NCBI RefSeq assembly: GCF_900660515.1
Contig: NZ_LR214972.1
Coordinates: forward strand, 62,001 to 126,000
Direction of reading: 5' to 3'
Length of the DNA: 64,000 bases
Source of the DNA: Mycoplasmopsis bovirhinis
GTDB taxonomy: Bacteria; Bacillota_I; Bacilli_A; Mycoplasmatales; Metamycoplasmataceae
Made by a program: the position numbers and the translations under genes. The stretch's first letter is position 1, and every line of letters starts with the position of its first letter. The notes under the pieces are model-generated. The model saw only the letters and a program-made list of their open reading frames with translations, ran no database searches and had not been told where the DNA came from. Below, piece by piece: positions 35,101 to 44,987 of this stretch.

Positions 35101-36219
35101 ATATAAATCTAAGGCAATTTTCTTATACCCTTTAGTACCTGGGTGAATGTCAAAAAAGATAGCAGAAAGATCTTTGGCATTTTTTGTTCAAAATTCATTA
35201 TTATAAGTATGAACATAATTAATTTTTGCTGCATCAGCAACTTCTTTGAGTAAATCATTCATGATTTCTTGCAATAAATCAAAAACTTTAATATTGACTA
35301 AATTACCAAGTAAATTCTGATTAATGTACTGATTTAAAACATTAAAAAGCATTTGTAATGGCATTGGGTAAGATATTATGTTAATATTAGCATTTGGTGC
35401 TAATTTTTTTAATTGTCTTGAAAAAGCAACTAAACGTTTTTTCATTTCTGGCAACGCTTTTTGGAATAATTTATTAACAAATTTGATCGCATCACCTAAA
35501 ACAGGTTTATTTTCAAAAAACTTTTGAACTAAATTTAAAGTATCACTATTACTAAAACTTTCAAATAATAATCCAAAGAAATCATTTGCTCCTAAAGTAA
35601 AAGTAATTAAGTTAGCATTTTTTAGCTCTGCAATAATTGCTTCTTTTTTATCAATAAGTGATTTAAAAATGACACTATTATTAGTGTTTAATTTTTGATT
35701 ATCTAATTCAAAATTGAAAAACCTCATTCAATCTAAAGTAGTTGAACCACTAATAGCATAGTTGTTAAATGATTCAACACGATTGTTTTGATTTAACATT
35801 CTTGCTAAAAATGAGGCAAACGATAAACCTGAAATTGAATTATTAACTTCTAAAGCTCCTTTGTAATCTTTAGGTAAGGTACCATCAAATCCAGCACTAA
35901 TTGAATCTCCTAATGAAATATATCTAATTTTCTGATTTGATTGAATTAAGTTATCAGATACTTTACGTGGTACATTTACTTCAACTGTATTATCAGTTGT
36001 TTGTTTTGCATTTCCATTCTTAGGTTCAGTAGTAACAAAGTCAAATTTCTCTTTTTCTTTTTGTTCTTCTTGAGATGGGGTTTTTGGATCAGTAGGATCT
36101 GAACCTCTAATACGCTCTGAGCTACCAGGTGCTTGACACGCTGTAACAACACTAGTACTAATTCCCAGTGCTAATAATGTTATAAATAAACTTCTTTTTT
36201 TTCTAAATTTCTTTTTCAT
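26152..36219 (-). CDS. Giant SGNH/GDSL-hydrolase lipoprotein, 3355 residues
   Basis: One uninterrupted frame of 10,068 nt is open if UGA is Trp; I checked the gaps between the apparent fragments and found no TAA or TAG. The start at 36219 follows GGAAGA and gives a signal peptide with lipobox VTAC (Cys28). Residues about 98-370 form an SGNH hydrolase: block I YISLGDSISAGFDG (Ser106), Asn212 in LGANDFF, and block V DIHPGTKGYKKIA (Asp357, His359). The remaining roughly 2900 residues are almost all amphipathic helix rich in Leu, Ile, Asn and Lys, with recurring LLNN/ILNN and D-L-V/I elements about every 20-40 residues. Near the C terminus is a Gly/Ser then Pro/Ser linker (about residues 3140-3172). 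Likely surface-anchored; the esterase or lipase activity is inferred. Confidence 0.88.
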
Positions 36220-36268
36220 AATATCTTCCGTTTCTGTACCTTTTTTAAGTTTTGAGGCCATATAATAT

Positions 36269-36274
36269 ATTATA
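36269..36274 (-). promoter_or_regulatory. -10 candidate of the giant lipoprotein gene
   Basis: On the minus strand TATAAT (36274 down to 36269) lies in a 25-bp AT-repeat-like stretch about 50 nt before the start codon. No convincing -35 was seen, so this is a weak call. Confidence 0.3.
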
Positions 36275-36324
36275 TATATTATCATACACTAAAAATAAAA
36301 AAACAAAAATAAAGGTTAAGTTAA

Positions 36325-36351
36325 AAAACAAGTGGTTAATACACTTGTTTT
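36325..36351 (-). terminator. Hairpin downstream of rsmH
   Basis: AAAACAAGTG (36325-36334) and CACTTGTTTT (36342-36351) form a 10-bp stem with a 7-nt loop, followed by T residues on the minus strand. It probably stops read-through from the mraZ-rsmH unit into the giant gene. Confidence 0.6.
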
Positions 36352-36764
36352 AGTTTGATCTTTAAGAAAAATTTTAATTACTTAGAAGTTAAATTAATTT
36401 AGGTGGAAACAATAATATTTATTTTTAGGAAGTTTCTAATACTATAAAACCAAATAAATTTAATAACTTTCATTAATTTATTTTTATTATGTTTATTAAT
36501 TTAGCTAATATTATTAAACAAGTTTAAAAAGTAAATATCATAAAACTATTAAATTTTATAAAAGGTTAAAATTAGTTTGTTTTTAGTAATTATTTTAATA
36601 ATTTAGAAATTATTAATGCGCGCTAATAATTAGTAAAAATATTAAATCAAATAACTTTTATAAAGTTTTAAAACTAAAACAAACTGTGATCAAATAGTCG
36701 GTTTTAGTTTAAAACTATTATTTAATTATTTAGCTTTAATTATAATGGGAAAAAGGTTTAACTT
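36352..36764. other. Non-coding A+T-rich stretch with one long inverted repeat
   Basis: No coding frame, RNA gene or conserved motif is visible here. The only structure is AGTTTTAAAACTAAAAC (36664-36680) against GTTTTAGTTTAAAACT (36701-36716), nearly perfect arms that may be the first terminator after rsmH. In many bacteria ftsL, pbp and ftsZ would follow rsmH; here there is nothing. Confidence 0.5.
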
Positions 36765-37643
36765 CTAAAAGAGTTTTTTAATCACTCGTAATTTTGCACT
36801 TTTAGATCTTTTATTTTCTTCTAGTTCTGTATTAGAAGGCAATATTTGTTTTGTGAGATATTTTTTATCCTCTTGCACAGGCATTTTATAAGGAATGTTA
36901 GAATTTGTAATTTGTTTAATAAATTTCTTAACAATGCGATCTTCAATTGAATGAAAAGTAATTATTGCTAATATACCTTGTTCTTTTAATAAATCTAATG
37001 CATCTTTAAGCATAATTTGTAATGAACTGAGTTCATTGTTTACTTCAATTCTTAAGGATTGGAAAATTTGTTTGGCAGGGTTTTTTTGTCTTAAAATTGC
37101 TGCAGGATATGCGTCTTTGATAATTTCCACTAGTTGCAAAGTAGTTGTAATTGGCCGGTTGCAAATGATGGCTTTGGCAACTTTATTAAAAAGCATTACA
37201 TCAGCGTAATCACGAAAAATTTGGCATAAACTATCTTGTGAATAAGTGTTAATTAATTCCAAGGCAGAAAATTCTTGCTCTTGGTCCATGCGCATATCTA
37301 AAATGGCATCTTTATTGTAACTAAATCCCCGTTCAGCTTGGTCTACTTGTGGAGAAGAAAAGCCTAAATCAGCTATAATTCCATCAACATGATTCACGTT
37401 TAATTCGTTTAATTTTGATTTTATATTTTTGAAATCACTTTTAATTAAACTAAAATTCGGACTAATTTTTGATAAGCGTTCTTTTGCTATGTTTAATGCA
37501 AATTGATCTTTATCAAAACAATATAAATGTCCCGTTGTGAGTTTTTTAAGAATTGCTGCTGAATGACCACCCATACCTAATGTTAAATCTACGTAGATTC
37601 CATCAGGTTTAATCTTTAATGAATCAATAGTTTCTTTGAGCAT
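36765..37643 (-). CDS. rsmH: 16S rRNA (cytosine1402-N4)-methyltransferase RsmH
   Basis: RsmH (MraW) methylates C1402 of 16S rRNA in the P site. The 292-residue protein has the motif I segment DLTLGMGGHSAAIL, the conserved GIIADLGFSSPQVDQAERGF, the RFRDYADV-like segment and the C-terminal ILAIITFHSIEDRIVKKFI. The family normally has a few residues before LLKE; the in-frame codons upstream read H-Y-S-V-M-L-K-E, so the real start may be a non-ATG codon (ATA at 37665-37670) that overlaps mraZ. No Shine-Dalgarno precedes the ATG at 37643, so translation is probably coupled to mraZ termination. UGA is not used as Trp here. Confidence 0.95.
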   Translation of the reverse strand: MLKETIDSLKIKPDGIYVDLTLGMGGHSAAILKKLTTGHLYCFDKDQFALNIAKERLSKISPNFSLIKSDFKNIKSKLNELNVNHVDGIIADLGFSSPQVDQAERGFSYNKDAILDMRMDQEQEFSALELINTYSQDSLCQIFRDYADVMLFNKVAKAIICNRPITTTLQLVEIIKDAYPAAILRQKNPAKQIFQSLRIEVNNELSSLQIMLKDALDLLKEQGILAIITFHSIEDRIVKKFIKQITNSNIPYKMPVQEDKKYLTKQILPSNTELEENKRSKSAKLRVIKKLF

Positions 37644-37659
37644 TACTGAATAATGTAAC

Positions 37660-38106
37660 TTATCTATTATTTTTTTGCGAAAGTTCTTGTGCTATAGCAG
37701 CAATGTCTTCTAAAGAATGCTCATTAACAAAACTATTATATGATTCAGCAGACCAAAGTTCAACTAAGGTTCCTACACCTATAAAAATTATTTCTTTTTG
37801 GATGTTGAGTCTATCAACCACTTGTTTTGGTAAACTAATGCGATTCATATTATCAAGAGTAACTTCAAAACTATTTCCTAAAATGGATCTAGTTATTATT
37901 CGAGCCTTCTTATCAAAGACACTTTGATTTTCAAGCATTAAAATATACTTGGCAAACTCTTCTTTAGTACGAAGATCAGCATTACCATCAAAGCCAATTG
38001 ATATCATAAAATTTGCTCCTAAGTACTCTTTAATATGTGGTGGTAAAACAACTCGATTTTTCCCATCCATATTCCGCGAATGTGTACCATAAATAATATT
38101 TGACAT
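37660..38106 (-). CDS. mraZ: MraZ transcriptional regulator
   Basis: The 148-residue protein is MraZ, a ring-forming AbrB-like DNA-binding regulator of the division and cell wall operon. Two SpoVT/AbrB-like repeats are visible: GTHSRNMDGKNRVVLPPHIK and SFEVTLDNMNRISLPKQVVD. It lies directly upstream of rsmH, the usual order. In mollicutes MraZ has been reported to act on its own operon; here the operon holds only mraZ and rsmH before a long gene-free stretch. The purine-rich GGTGGGAAAAA before the ATG serves as ribosome site. Confidence 0.95.
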   Translation of the reverse strand: MSNIIYGTHSRNMDGKNRVVLPPHIKEYLGANFMISIGFDGNADLRTKEEFAKYILMLENQSVFDKKARIITRSILGNSFEVTLDNMNRISLPKQVVDRLNIQKEIIFIGVGTLVELWSAESYNSFVNEHSLEDIAAIAQELSQKNNR

Positions 38107-38127
38107 TTTTTCCCACCATCCAATATA

Positions 38128-38156
38128 ATTTTACCACTTATTAACACAACTTCCAA
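38128..38156 (-). promoter_or_regulatory. Promoter of mraZ-rsmH
   Basis: On the minus strand TTGGAA (38156-38151) and TAAAAT (38133-38128) are separated by 17 nt. AAGTGG lies just before the -10. MraZ boxes in other mollicutes contain similar GTG-type repeats, but I cannot assign box positions with confidence. Confidence 0.5.
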
Positions 38157-38170
38157 GTAAAAAGCAATAA

Positions 38171-38200
38171 AAAAATGAGCTTTTTAAACAAACTCATTTT
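38171..38200 (-). terminator. Terminator after ktrA
   Basis: AAAAATGAG (38171-38179) and CTCATTTT (38193-38200) form a short stem between the ktrA stop and the mraZ promoter, followed by T residues on the minus strand. Confidence 0.5.
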
Positions 38201-38217
38201 ATAAAGGTTTTTCAAAA

Positions 38218-38889
38218 TTATTCTTCTTGCAATCATTCAAAAGCACTATTAACATCAGAAATATCACCAATGATAGTTACAATATCATTTTGGTGTAATG
38301 GAGTTGATCCAGTAGGACGGATGCTTATCCCTTTAGTTTTGATTAAAACTAAACTTACTCCACGCTTATTAAAATCAACTTCTTTAACTAATTTATTATT
38401 TAATTTTGAATTTTTTATAGCAGTTGTCCCAATAACAAAGTCATCACCAATTTCTTGTAAGTTATCTGAATATCTTAAAAAAGAACTATTTGCAGCTATT
38501 AAAGCAGTACGTTTTCCTGTTTCATATTCAGGGCTTACAATTAATTCAACCCCAATTTGGCGCAAAACTCTTGCGTGTCGTGGGGTAGTTGACCTTGCGA
38601 TAATGTTTTTAGTTCCTAATTCCAAAAGAGCAGCCACTATTTCAATATTATCTGGAACAGCCACAACTACTGTTCCAGTAGTATTGATTTTGTTAGCTTT
38701 TAAAAGTCTAGTATCAGCAGCATCACCAACAATTAAATTTTCAATATCATCTTTGTAGCGGCGCAAGTATTCTTCGTTATTATCAATTAAAGTGATTTTT
38801 TTATTTAACTTTAATAATTCATCTACAATAGCTTGTCCAAAGCGGCCAAGCCCAATTACTACAATATCATCTGAATATCCAAATTTCAT
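38218..38889 (-). CDS. ktrA: Potassium uptake regulatory subunit (KtrA/TrkA family)
   Basis: The 223-residue cytoplasmic RCK protein gates a Ktr-type potassium channel. The N-terminal Rossmann domain has IVVIGLGRFGQAIVDELL (residues about 9-26), the acidic residue of ITLIDNN that contacts the nucleotide ribose, and the segment NLIVGDAADTRLLK. The C-terminal RCK_C domain (about 140-223) ends GSTPLHQNDIVTIIGD. UGA at 38232 is Trp, adding W-L-Q-E-E before the TAA. It follows the channel gene by 6 nt, with GGAAAA overlapping that gap as ribosome site. Complete. Confidence 0.93.
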
Positions 38890-38895
38890 ATTTTC

Positions 38896-40758
38896 CTAAC
38901 CTATAACTATATCAGTAGTTATATATTCATAATGTCTTTGATTACTTTTTTTACGTTTTCAAACTAAAAGTGAAGAAGAAATTCCAAATTGGCCAATGAA
39001 CATCACAAAAATTAAAGTAATTTTTGAGATGATATTCAAATCTTTCGTTATTCCAGTAGAAAGCCCAGCAGTTCCAAAAGCACTAGCCACTTCAAACCAT
39101 ATATGTTCAGCCTCATATGAAGTTGCATCTAATTGAAAGTTGCGGTTTAATAAAATTTGGTCAGTATTTATTTGACCTCCTAAAATATCAAACGAAGTAA
39201 ATAAAATAAACGAAGAAGTAACTAATACAATTAACCCAATAATAAAGACTTGTCCAGCCATAAACACTGTTTCTGGGTTAATACTTCGTTTAAAAATTCT
39301 TACTTTTGAACGATTTAAAATAACTGAAACAATCGTTAAATAAACAATGGCAAAAGTTGTAGTTCTAATTCCTCCCCCTGTTGAAGAAGGGGCAGCTCCT
39401 ATAACCATCATAATTAATAATACAAAAAAACTACTTCTAGTAAAATCACGCATATTAACAGTTGCAAAACCAGCACTACGAGTTGATAAGGAAGTAAAAA
39501 TTATTGCAAAGACTTTGTCAAAAGTTGAACCATACATTTGACCGTGAGTTAAAAAGTCTTTTAAAGTACCTTCTTGTGCCGATATTAAATTTCCACTAGA
39601 ATCAAAAACTTTTATTAAATTTAGATGTTTTTTATTTAAAAGATTAAAAAATTCTCTAGCTACATCACTTGTTAAAGTTGATTGATCTTCTAAATTTGGT
39701 AATGATAGTAATTCTTGATAAATTAGTTGACCTTGCTCGCTAGTGTTTTGACTATATTGATTTAAGACTAAAACTCATTTGCTATAATCATTTTTTAATG
39801 AATCTGGAACATAAACTTTGTTCCAAATTGTATTAGCATTAATTGATAACGTTTCGAAGCTAATTAAAATGCCAAAACCAACTAAAAAGATTAAAAAATA
39901 ACTAATAGTTGAAACTTTAGTAAATAATAAAAATCTGTATTTATGTTTTTTTCCTCTAAGTTTATGCTTTATATAACGATTTAAATCATATAAAACCGGA
40001 AAACCGAGGCCACCAATAATTAATAAAACTATAAATCATAGTTGTAAGGCATAGTTTTGGTAATATGGCATTAACGAGCGACCTGAAATTAAATCAAAAC
40101 CAGCATTATTTATTGCTGAGATGCTATGAAAAAAACCAAACCTAAAAGCCAAAGATCAATTTCCTTGAGGGTTAATATAACCATCTAAATTTTGTTTAAT
40201 ACCAAAAGTATGAATTGGCTCAGCATAATAAAAATAAAAACTTAAAGCAAAACCTGAAACGAACGAAACAGCTAAAATAAATGTCACAGAAGTAGTTAAT
40301 AAACTTCCAATTTTATTAACATCATTATGGTTTCTTTCATACTGTAACATTCTATAAGCATTCATAGTTTTAATATTACGTTTAAAAATAAAATTAAAAA
40401 TATAAAATTTTAAAACAAAGATTCCAAGACCGCCCATTAAAATCAAAATAGCCAGAAAAATTTGTCCTAGAATATTTCAATGCAAGTATGAATCATAAAC
40501 AACAAGGCCAGTATTACTAAAAGCACTTGAAACCGTAAAAAGTGCATTTAAATAATTTTTTGGCCTATATCAATCTTCATCTGGGTTAACCTGGGTAATT
40601 GGACTTCATAAAAATAAACTAGAAACAATAATGATAAATAAATAAGTAAATAATAAATATTTTAACTTAGATAATTTTGTTCATCTATAATATAAATTAT
40701 TAATTATTTTAAAAAGTGGATTATACTTTAATTTAGCTTTTAATTGTGGATTTAGCAT
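38896..40758 (-). CDS. ktrB: Potassium uptake channel subunit (KtrB/TrkH family)
   Basis: The 620-residue membrane protein is the ion-conducting subunit. Pore-loop segments are visible in order: TVSSAFSNTGLVVYDSYLHW, SISAINNAGFDLISGRSL, TSLSTRSAGFATVNMRDFT and ASAFGTAGLSTGITKDL, each with the selectivity glycine. Hydrophobic helices surround each. An extracellular or cytoplasmic insert of about 110 residues (near residues 290-400) between the second and third pore units is longer than in typical KtrB, which has about 450 residues. Many UGA codons are Trp; I checked the frame and found no TAA or TAG. It pairs with ktrA. Confidence 0.92.
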
Positions 40759-40823
40759 TTTAAATTAACCTTTATAGGAATAAAAAAACATTATTTTGAC
40801 ATAATGAATTTATGTAATGTAAA

Positions 40824-41066
40824 TTAATTATCTTTGGCATTTTGCATTGAACGCATGATTTGACGAATTTGAGTTTCGCTTGCTTTTCTACCCATTTGAT
40901 TAAACATCACACGAAGCATCTTTTCGTTAACTGGTGGGTTTTCACGTAATTGTTTTTCAAAAAAACGTTTTGTTAGAAAAAATGTGATTAATCCAGCAGC
41001 TACAATTGCTCCGATAACGACAAGGATAATCATTAAAATAAATAGTCCAGTTGACATTTCAACCAT
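40824..41066 (-). CDS. UPF0154 family small membrane protein
   Basis: The 80-residue protein has an N-terminal transmembrane helix (FILMIILVVIGAIVAAGLIT) and the family tail FFEKQLRENPPVNEKMLRVM followed by MGRKASETQIRQIM. These are the signatures of UPF0154, a conserved Firmicutes/Mollicutes family of unknown function. The start is the ATG at 41066, with GGAGG seven nt upstream; a TTG upstream would include that site and is rejected. Confidence 0.88.
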   Translation of the reverse strand: MVEMSTGLFILMIILVVIGAIVAAGLITFFLTKRFFEKQLRENPPVNEKMLRVMFNQMGRKASETQIRQIMRSMQNAKDN

Positions 41067-41096
41067 ATTGTCCTCCAAATATATAATATTAATAAA

Positions 41097-42191
41097 TTAT
41101 ACTATATTTTTATTTATATCTAAGATATTATAAGATTCTTCTTCAAAATCTTCTAAGAATTTAATAATTAATTTACTAGTAGCTAATAAATCGCTAATTG
41201 CGCATACTCCAATAGGACTATGTAAGTATCTTTGAGCAAGTGATAAAGTTAAAGTAGCTGCTCCACCATTGGGCGAATATTGTAATTCTTTAGCATCAGT
41301 GCCGCCACCTGCGGCCACAAATTTATAAGCTTTAATTTGATATTTTTGTGCAATATTCATAAAAATATCAATGAGTTTTGGGTCCATTAATGTTCCACCA
41401 TCTTTAACTCTTATAGCGGCTCCTTTAAATAAAGCAGTGGTACCAGGGATTGTTCCAATTGTATCATGAGTTGAAGTAGTGTCTAAAGAAATAGCAATAT
41501 CTGGTTTTACTAATGATACTGAACTTCTTGCTCCTCTAGTGCCTACTTCTTCTTGAACTGTTCCAACTAAATATAAATCTACTTTAAGATCAACATTAGA
41601 CAACTCATTAGCAATTAGTTCTAAAATTGCAACACCAGCTCTATTATCCATTGCCTTTCCACCAATTAGATCTTCGTTAGCAAAATAAATTGTTTCACCA
41701 GATAAAAAAACTGGATCACCTATTTCTACTCCTTGGTCAATTGCTTCTTTATCATCTTTAAATCCAAAATCAGCATATAATTCATCATTAGTTAAAGCTT
41801 TAACGATTTTTTCACTTTGCATAATGTGAATACTTGTATGTCCAAAAACTCCATTAAAAGTTTTGCCACTTGAAGCTTTTAAAATTGCTTTAGTTCCAAT
41901 TACTGTTGAAGCTCAAATTCCTCCTATTGGTGAAAGTAATAATTGTCCTGTCTTAGAAATAGATCTTACAATATAACCAACTTCATCCATGTGTGCAGCA
42001 ATCATAACTTTAGGTGCATTATGATATTTAGAAGGCTTATAAAAAATTACTGAGCCCAGTTTATCACGTAAAACTTGATAAACTGGAGAAATATTTTGTT
42101 TTAGTTCATAAACGATTGGCTCTTCATAACGAGACATCGCATTAATTGATAAATATTTTGTTAATTTTTCTTTAAAGTTATTTTGAGCCAT
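41097..42191 (-). CDS. M42-family aminopeptidase (glutamyl aminopeptidase/deblocking type)
   Basis: The 364-residue enzyme is a cytoplasmic dinuclear-metal peptidase that removes N-terminal residues from peptides. Motifs are KVMIAAHMDEVGYIVRSI (metal His and Asp), GKAMDNRAGVAILEL (bridging Asp), VGTVQEEVGTRGARSS (catalytic and metal Glu), AISLDTT (metal Asp) and RYLHSPIGV (metal His). Members form large tetrahedral dodecamers. It overlaps trmB by 14 nt, and its ribosome site AAAGGAAG lies in the end of trmB. UGA at about 41910 is Trp. Peptide recycling would suit an organism that imports peptides. Confidence 0.92.
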
Positions 42192-42810
42192 TTTCTTCCT
42201 TTAAATTATATTTAGCTATTAAGAAATTAATATTTTTATTTTGATTTGCTCACTTAATTTCATAATCTGTTTGATAATTATTTTCATTATATTTAGAATG
42301 ATGCAAATCAGTTGTTTTCGCACAAATTATTCAATTATTAGCTTTTAAAGATTCAATTGAATAATTGAATAATTTATCATTATCAGTTTTAAACCAGATT
42401 TCGCCATCTTTTGATAATAAATTTTTATATAAATCTAAATAAGTTTTATAAGTAAGGCGACGCTTTTCATGTGCATTTTTAGGTCATGGATCAGAAAAAG
42501 TTAGTCAGATTTGTTTTACTTGTCCTTGAAATATTTCAGGTATTTCTTTAGCATCTTTAGTAATTATATATAAATTCATTAAATTATATTGTTTTATTTT
42601 ACTTAGAATTTTATTAGCTACAGTTTGATATTTCTCTAAGGCAAAATATCGAACTTTAGGATTATTTAAAGCAAGCTGAGCTATCATTTCTCCTTTTCCT
42701 GCTCCTATTTCTATTACATCAGTTTGAAAAACTTGAATTGGAAAGTTTCGTAAATAAAAATTTGATTCTTCAAGTTTAGTTTGTGCTGTTTTATCAAAAC
42801 GTAATCTCAT
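42178..42810 (-). CDS. trmB: tRNA (guanine-N7-)-methyltransferase TrmB
   Basis: TrmB forms m7G46 in tRNA. The 210-residue protein has the SAM motif [29 protein letters not shown], and the signature [18 protein letters not shown] that contains the catalytic Asp and the KxRH/R-type loop. UGA at about 42502 is Trp; without it the gene would look truncated at residue 101. Its 3' end overlaps the M42 peptidase gene. Complete in length compared with bacterial TrmB. Confidence 0.93.
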
Positions 42811-42928
42811 AATTAATATATTATAAATAATTTTTAGTATTTTATTAAATTAATTGTTAAAGTGATATTTGATAACCTTGTATAGGTTTAATTAAATATA
42901 ACTTATTTTTAATAAATATATCTTTATA

Positions 42929-44434
42929 AAAAAATTAATTTAAATATAATTCTTAATACTACAAGTTTCATAACTTTTTACTTCTAATATATATATATAT
43001 ATATAATTAGTATGAAAACATAAATTTATTTATTTTAAATTTAATTACATAAATATATACAACAATTCATTATGGAGGTAAAAATAATGAAATTACGTAA
43101 ATTTACACTTATAACAACAAATATTTTAACAATTACAACCTTAGGGGCTGTAAGTTGTACTTCACAGCAAAAACCAAAAGATCCTGAGCCTACGCCTCAA
43201 CCTGATCCTAATGTTACAGCTGCAAATAGTTTTAAAACAACTCACTCCGAAGTTTTAAATAAAACTATAAGTAATATAACTTTACCTGATGAAGCTAAGG
43301 TTACAGCTGCTTTAAATGCCTATAACTCATTACAGCAAGCTGTTAAAAATAATTTAACAAGCCAAAAAACCTTATTAGATAATTTAAATGCTAAGATTTT
43401 GGAGCTTAAACAAGCACAAAACAAACCAGCTCCAGCACCTGCTCCTGATCAAACTGAAACAGCAGCTAATAATTTTAAAAATACTCATGCTACTGTTTTA
43501 GCTAAAACAGTAGATACTCTTGCATTAGAGGATGAAACTAATGTTAATAATGCTTTAAATGCATTTAATAATCTTGAACAAAATGTTAAAGATAAATTAA
43601 CTAGTGAAAAAACATTATTAAATCAACTAGTTGCAAAAATTGCTGATCTAAAAGAGCAAGCTCAAAATAATCAAGGAACTGGTAAAGCTGAGCAACCACA
43701 AAGAAACACAGGACCTAACTTTGGTGGTACTGATCAATTTGGTGGTGATCCAGCAAATCCTGTGACATTAAATTTATTTGAATTTAGTGAAGCTGATGAC
43801 TTAGGAGCTAGATTTGATAAATTATTAAAAGAATATTTAGCAAAAGATGCACAAAAGAATGACCAAAGATTAAAACAAATGCAAATTTATGGTCCTACTA
43901 ATGAAACAAACCAACAAGTATACCTTTCAATCCAAGGATCAGGTGGTAAACCTGAGACAGCTCTTTTAAAACTAAAAGAAACTTTTGAAGTAGCAAAACT
44001 TGAAGGAACAGCAGTAAATAACAATAAAAAAAGATTTATAGCAGAATTTAATACTGAAACTAGAGTGTTAAAAATCACCTATAAATATGATAATAAAGAA
44101 TACTATGATTCATTAACTATTCCTACTGCTAAGACTGCAATGCCTTCTCAAGATACGCAAAATAATCAAGAAACTCAGGTTCCTAAAGAACCTACTCCTT
44201 CAAATGACAGCACAAACCAACAAGGTAGCTCAAGTCAGCCAGGAACTACAACTACTCCTTCAACAGAGCAACCAAAAGAAGAAGAGAACAAAAGTACTGA
44301 AACTCAAAATCCTGATGCAAACAATACCCAAAATAATGGAGGAACATCAGGAGGAAATACTGATGGAAATACACAAGTAACTCAAAACAAGGAAAATACT
44401 CAAAGTGATGCTAATACTGAATCTGGTTCATCAA
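42929..44434 (+). repeat. Long direct repeat, copy 2
   Basis: This is the second copy of the 1.5-kb repeat described at 22984-24486, in the same orientation and 19.9 kb away. It covers the promoter with (AT)9 at 42987-43004 and the 5' 70 percent of the gene. Recombination between the copies could delete or duplicate the whole interval, including the giant lipoprotein gene. Confidence 0.9.
42978..43007 (+). promoter_or_regulatory. Promoter of variable lipoprotein copy 2 with (AT)9 spacer
   Basis: The layout equals that of copy 1: TTACTT (42978-42983), an AT dinucleotide run, and TATAAT (43002-43007). One base in the spacer differs (T for C just before the run), while the repeat number is the same, nine. 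Confidence 0.55.
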
Positions 44435-44928
44435 GCAAGACAAGTGATTCCTCTCAAACTCAAACAACTACTAGTCCAGATAATTCAACAAGTAATAACA
44501 AAGAGCAAACTTCATCAAATCCATCTAGTGATATACAACAAACAAATCAACAACAAGAATTAAAAATAGAATCACTAAAAGTTGTTAAAGATACTCAAAA
44601 CAATAGATACATAAAATTAGAATTAATCTCCACAAAAGAAGTGTATGAACAAATTAAAAGTAAAGATTTTAAATATGAAATAATGAATAATGCAAATAAT
44701 GGTTATTTAGAAGATACGACCAATGGATATGGTAGTCATTGAAAAACTCGTAAACTAAGTGATGAATCAGATGGAAAAGTAAAATTTGAGATATATCCTT
44801 TCTTACCATGAGAAAATGGTAGATTTACTATAGTTAAACTTTGAGATATCAATAAGCCAAATCATAATTTACTAACTAAAAATTATAAATTTACTATTAA
44901 AGATAATACTGTTGAAATGAATGAATAA
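43087..44928 (+). CDS. Variable surface lipoprotein, copy 2
   Basis: The 613-residue product starts at ATG 43087 behind GGAGG and is nearly identical to the 23142 protein up to about residue 448, including the lipobox AVSC, the two helical repeats and the Thr/Ser/Gln-rich linker. Differences include one inserted residue (Ala in GTAVNNNKKRF). After that the linker is unrelated, and the C-terminal domain (from about IESLKVVKDT) is only a distant homologue of that in copy 1. Unlike copy 1, this C-terminal domain uses UGA for Trp three times (44740, 44810, 44842), which suggests that it has a separate history. Confidence 0.85.
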
Positions 44929-44958
44929 TAAAGTTATTTATTTTATAAATCTATATTA

Positions 44959-44987
44959 AAAACTCCTCATATTACTTGAGGAGTTTT
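44959..44987 (+). terminator. Terminator after variable lipoprotein copy 2
   Basis: AAAACTCCTCA (44959-44969) pairs with TGAGGAGTTTT (44977-44987) around a 7-nt loop. It differs completely from the terminator of copy 1. Confidence 0.85.

Noticed and set aside
26152..36219. A row of decayed gene fragments
   Set aside because: All fragments are in one frame and separated only by TGA, which is Trp here; no TAA or TAG was found in the gaps I read.
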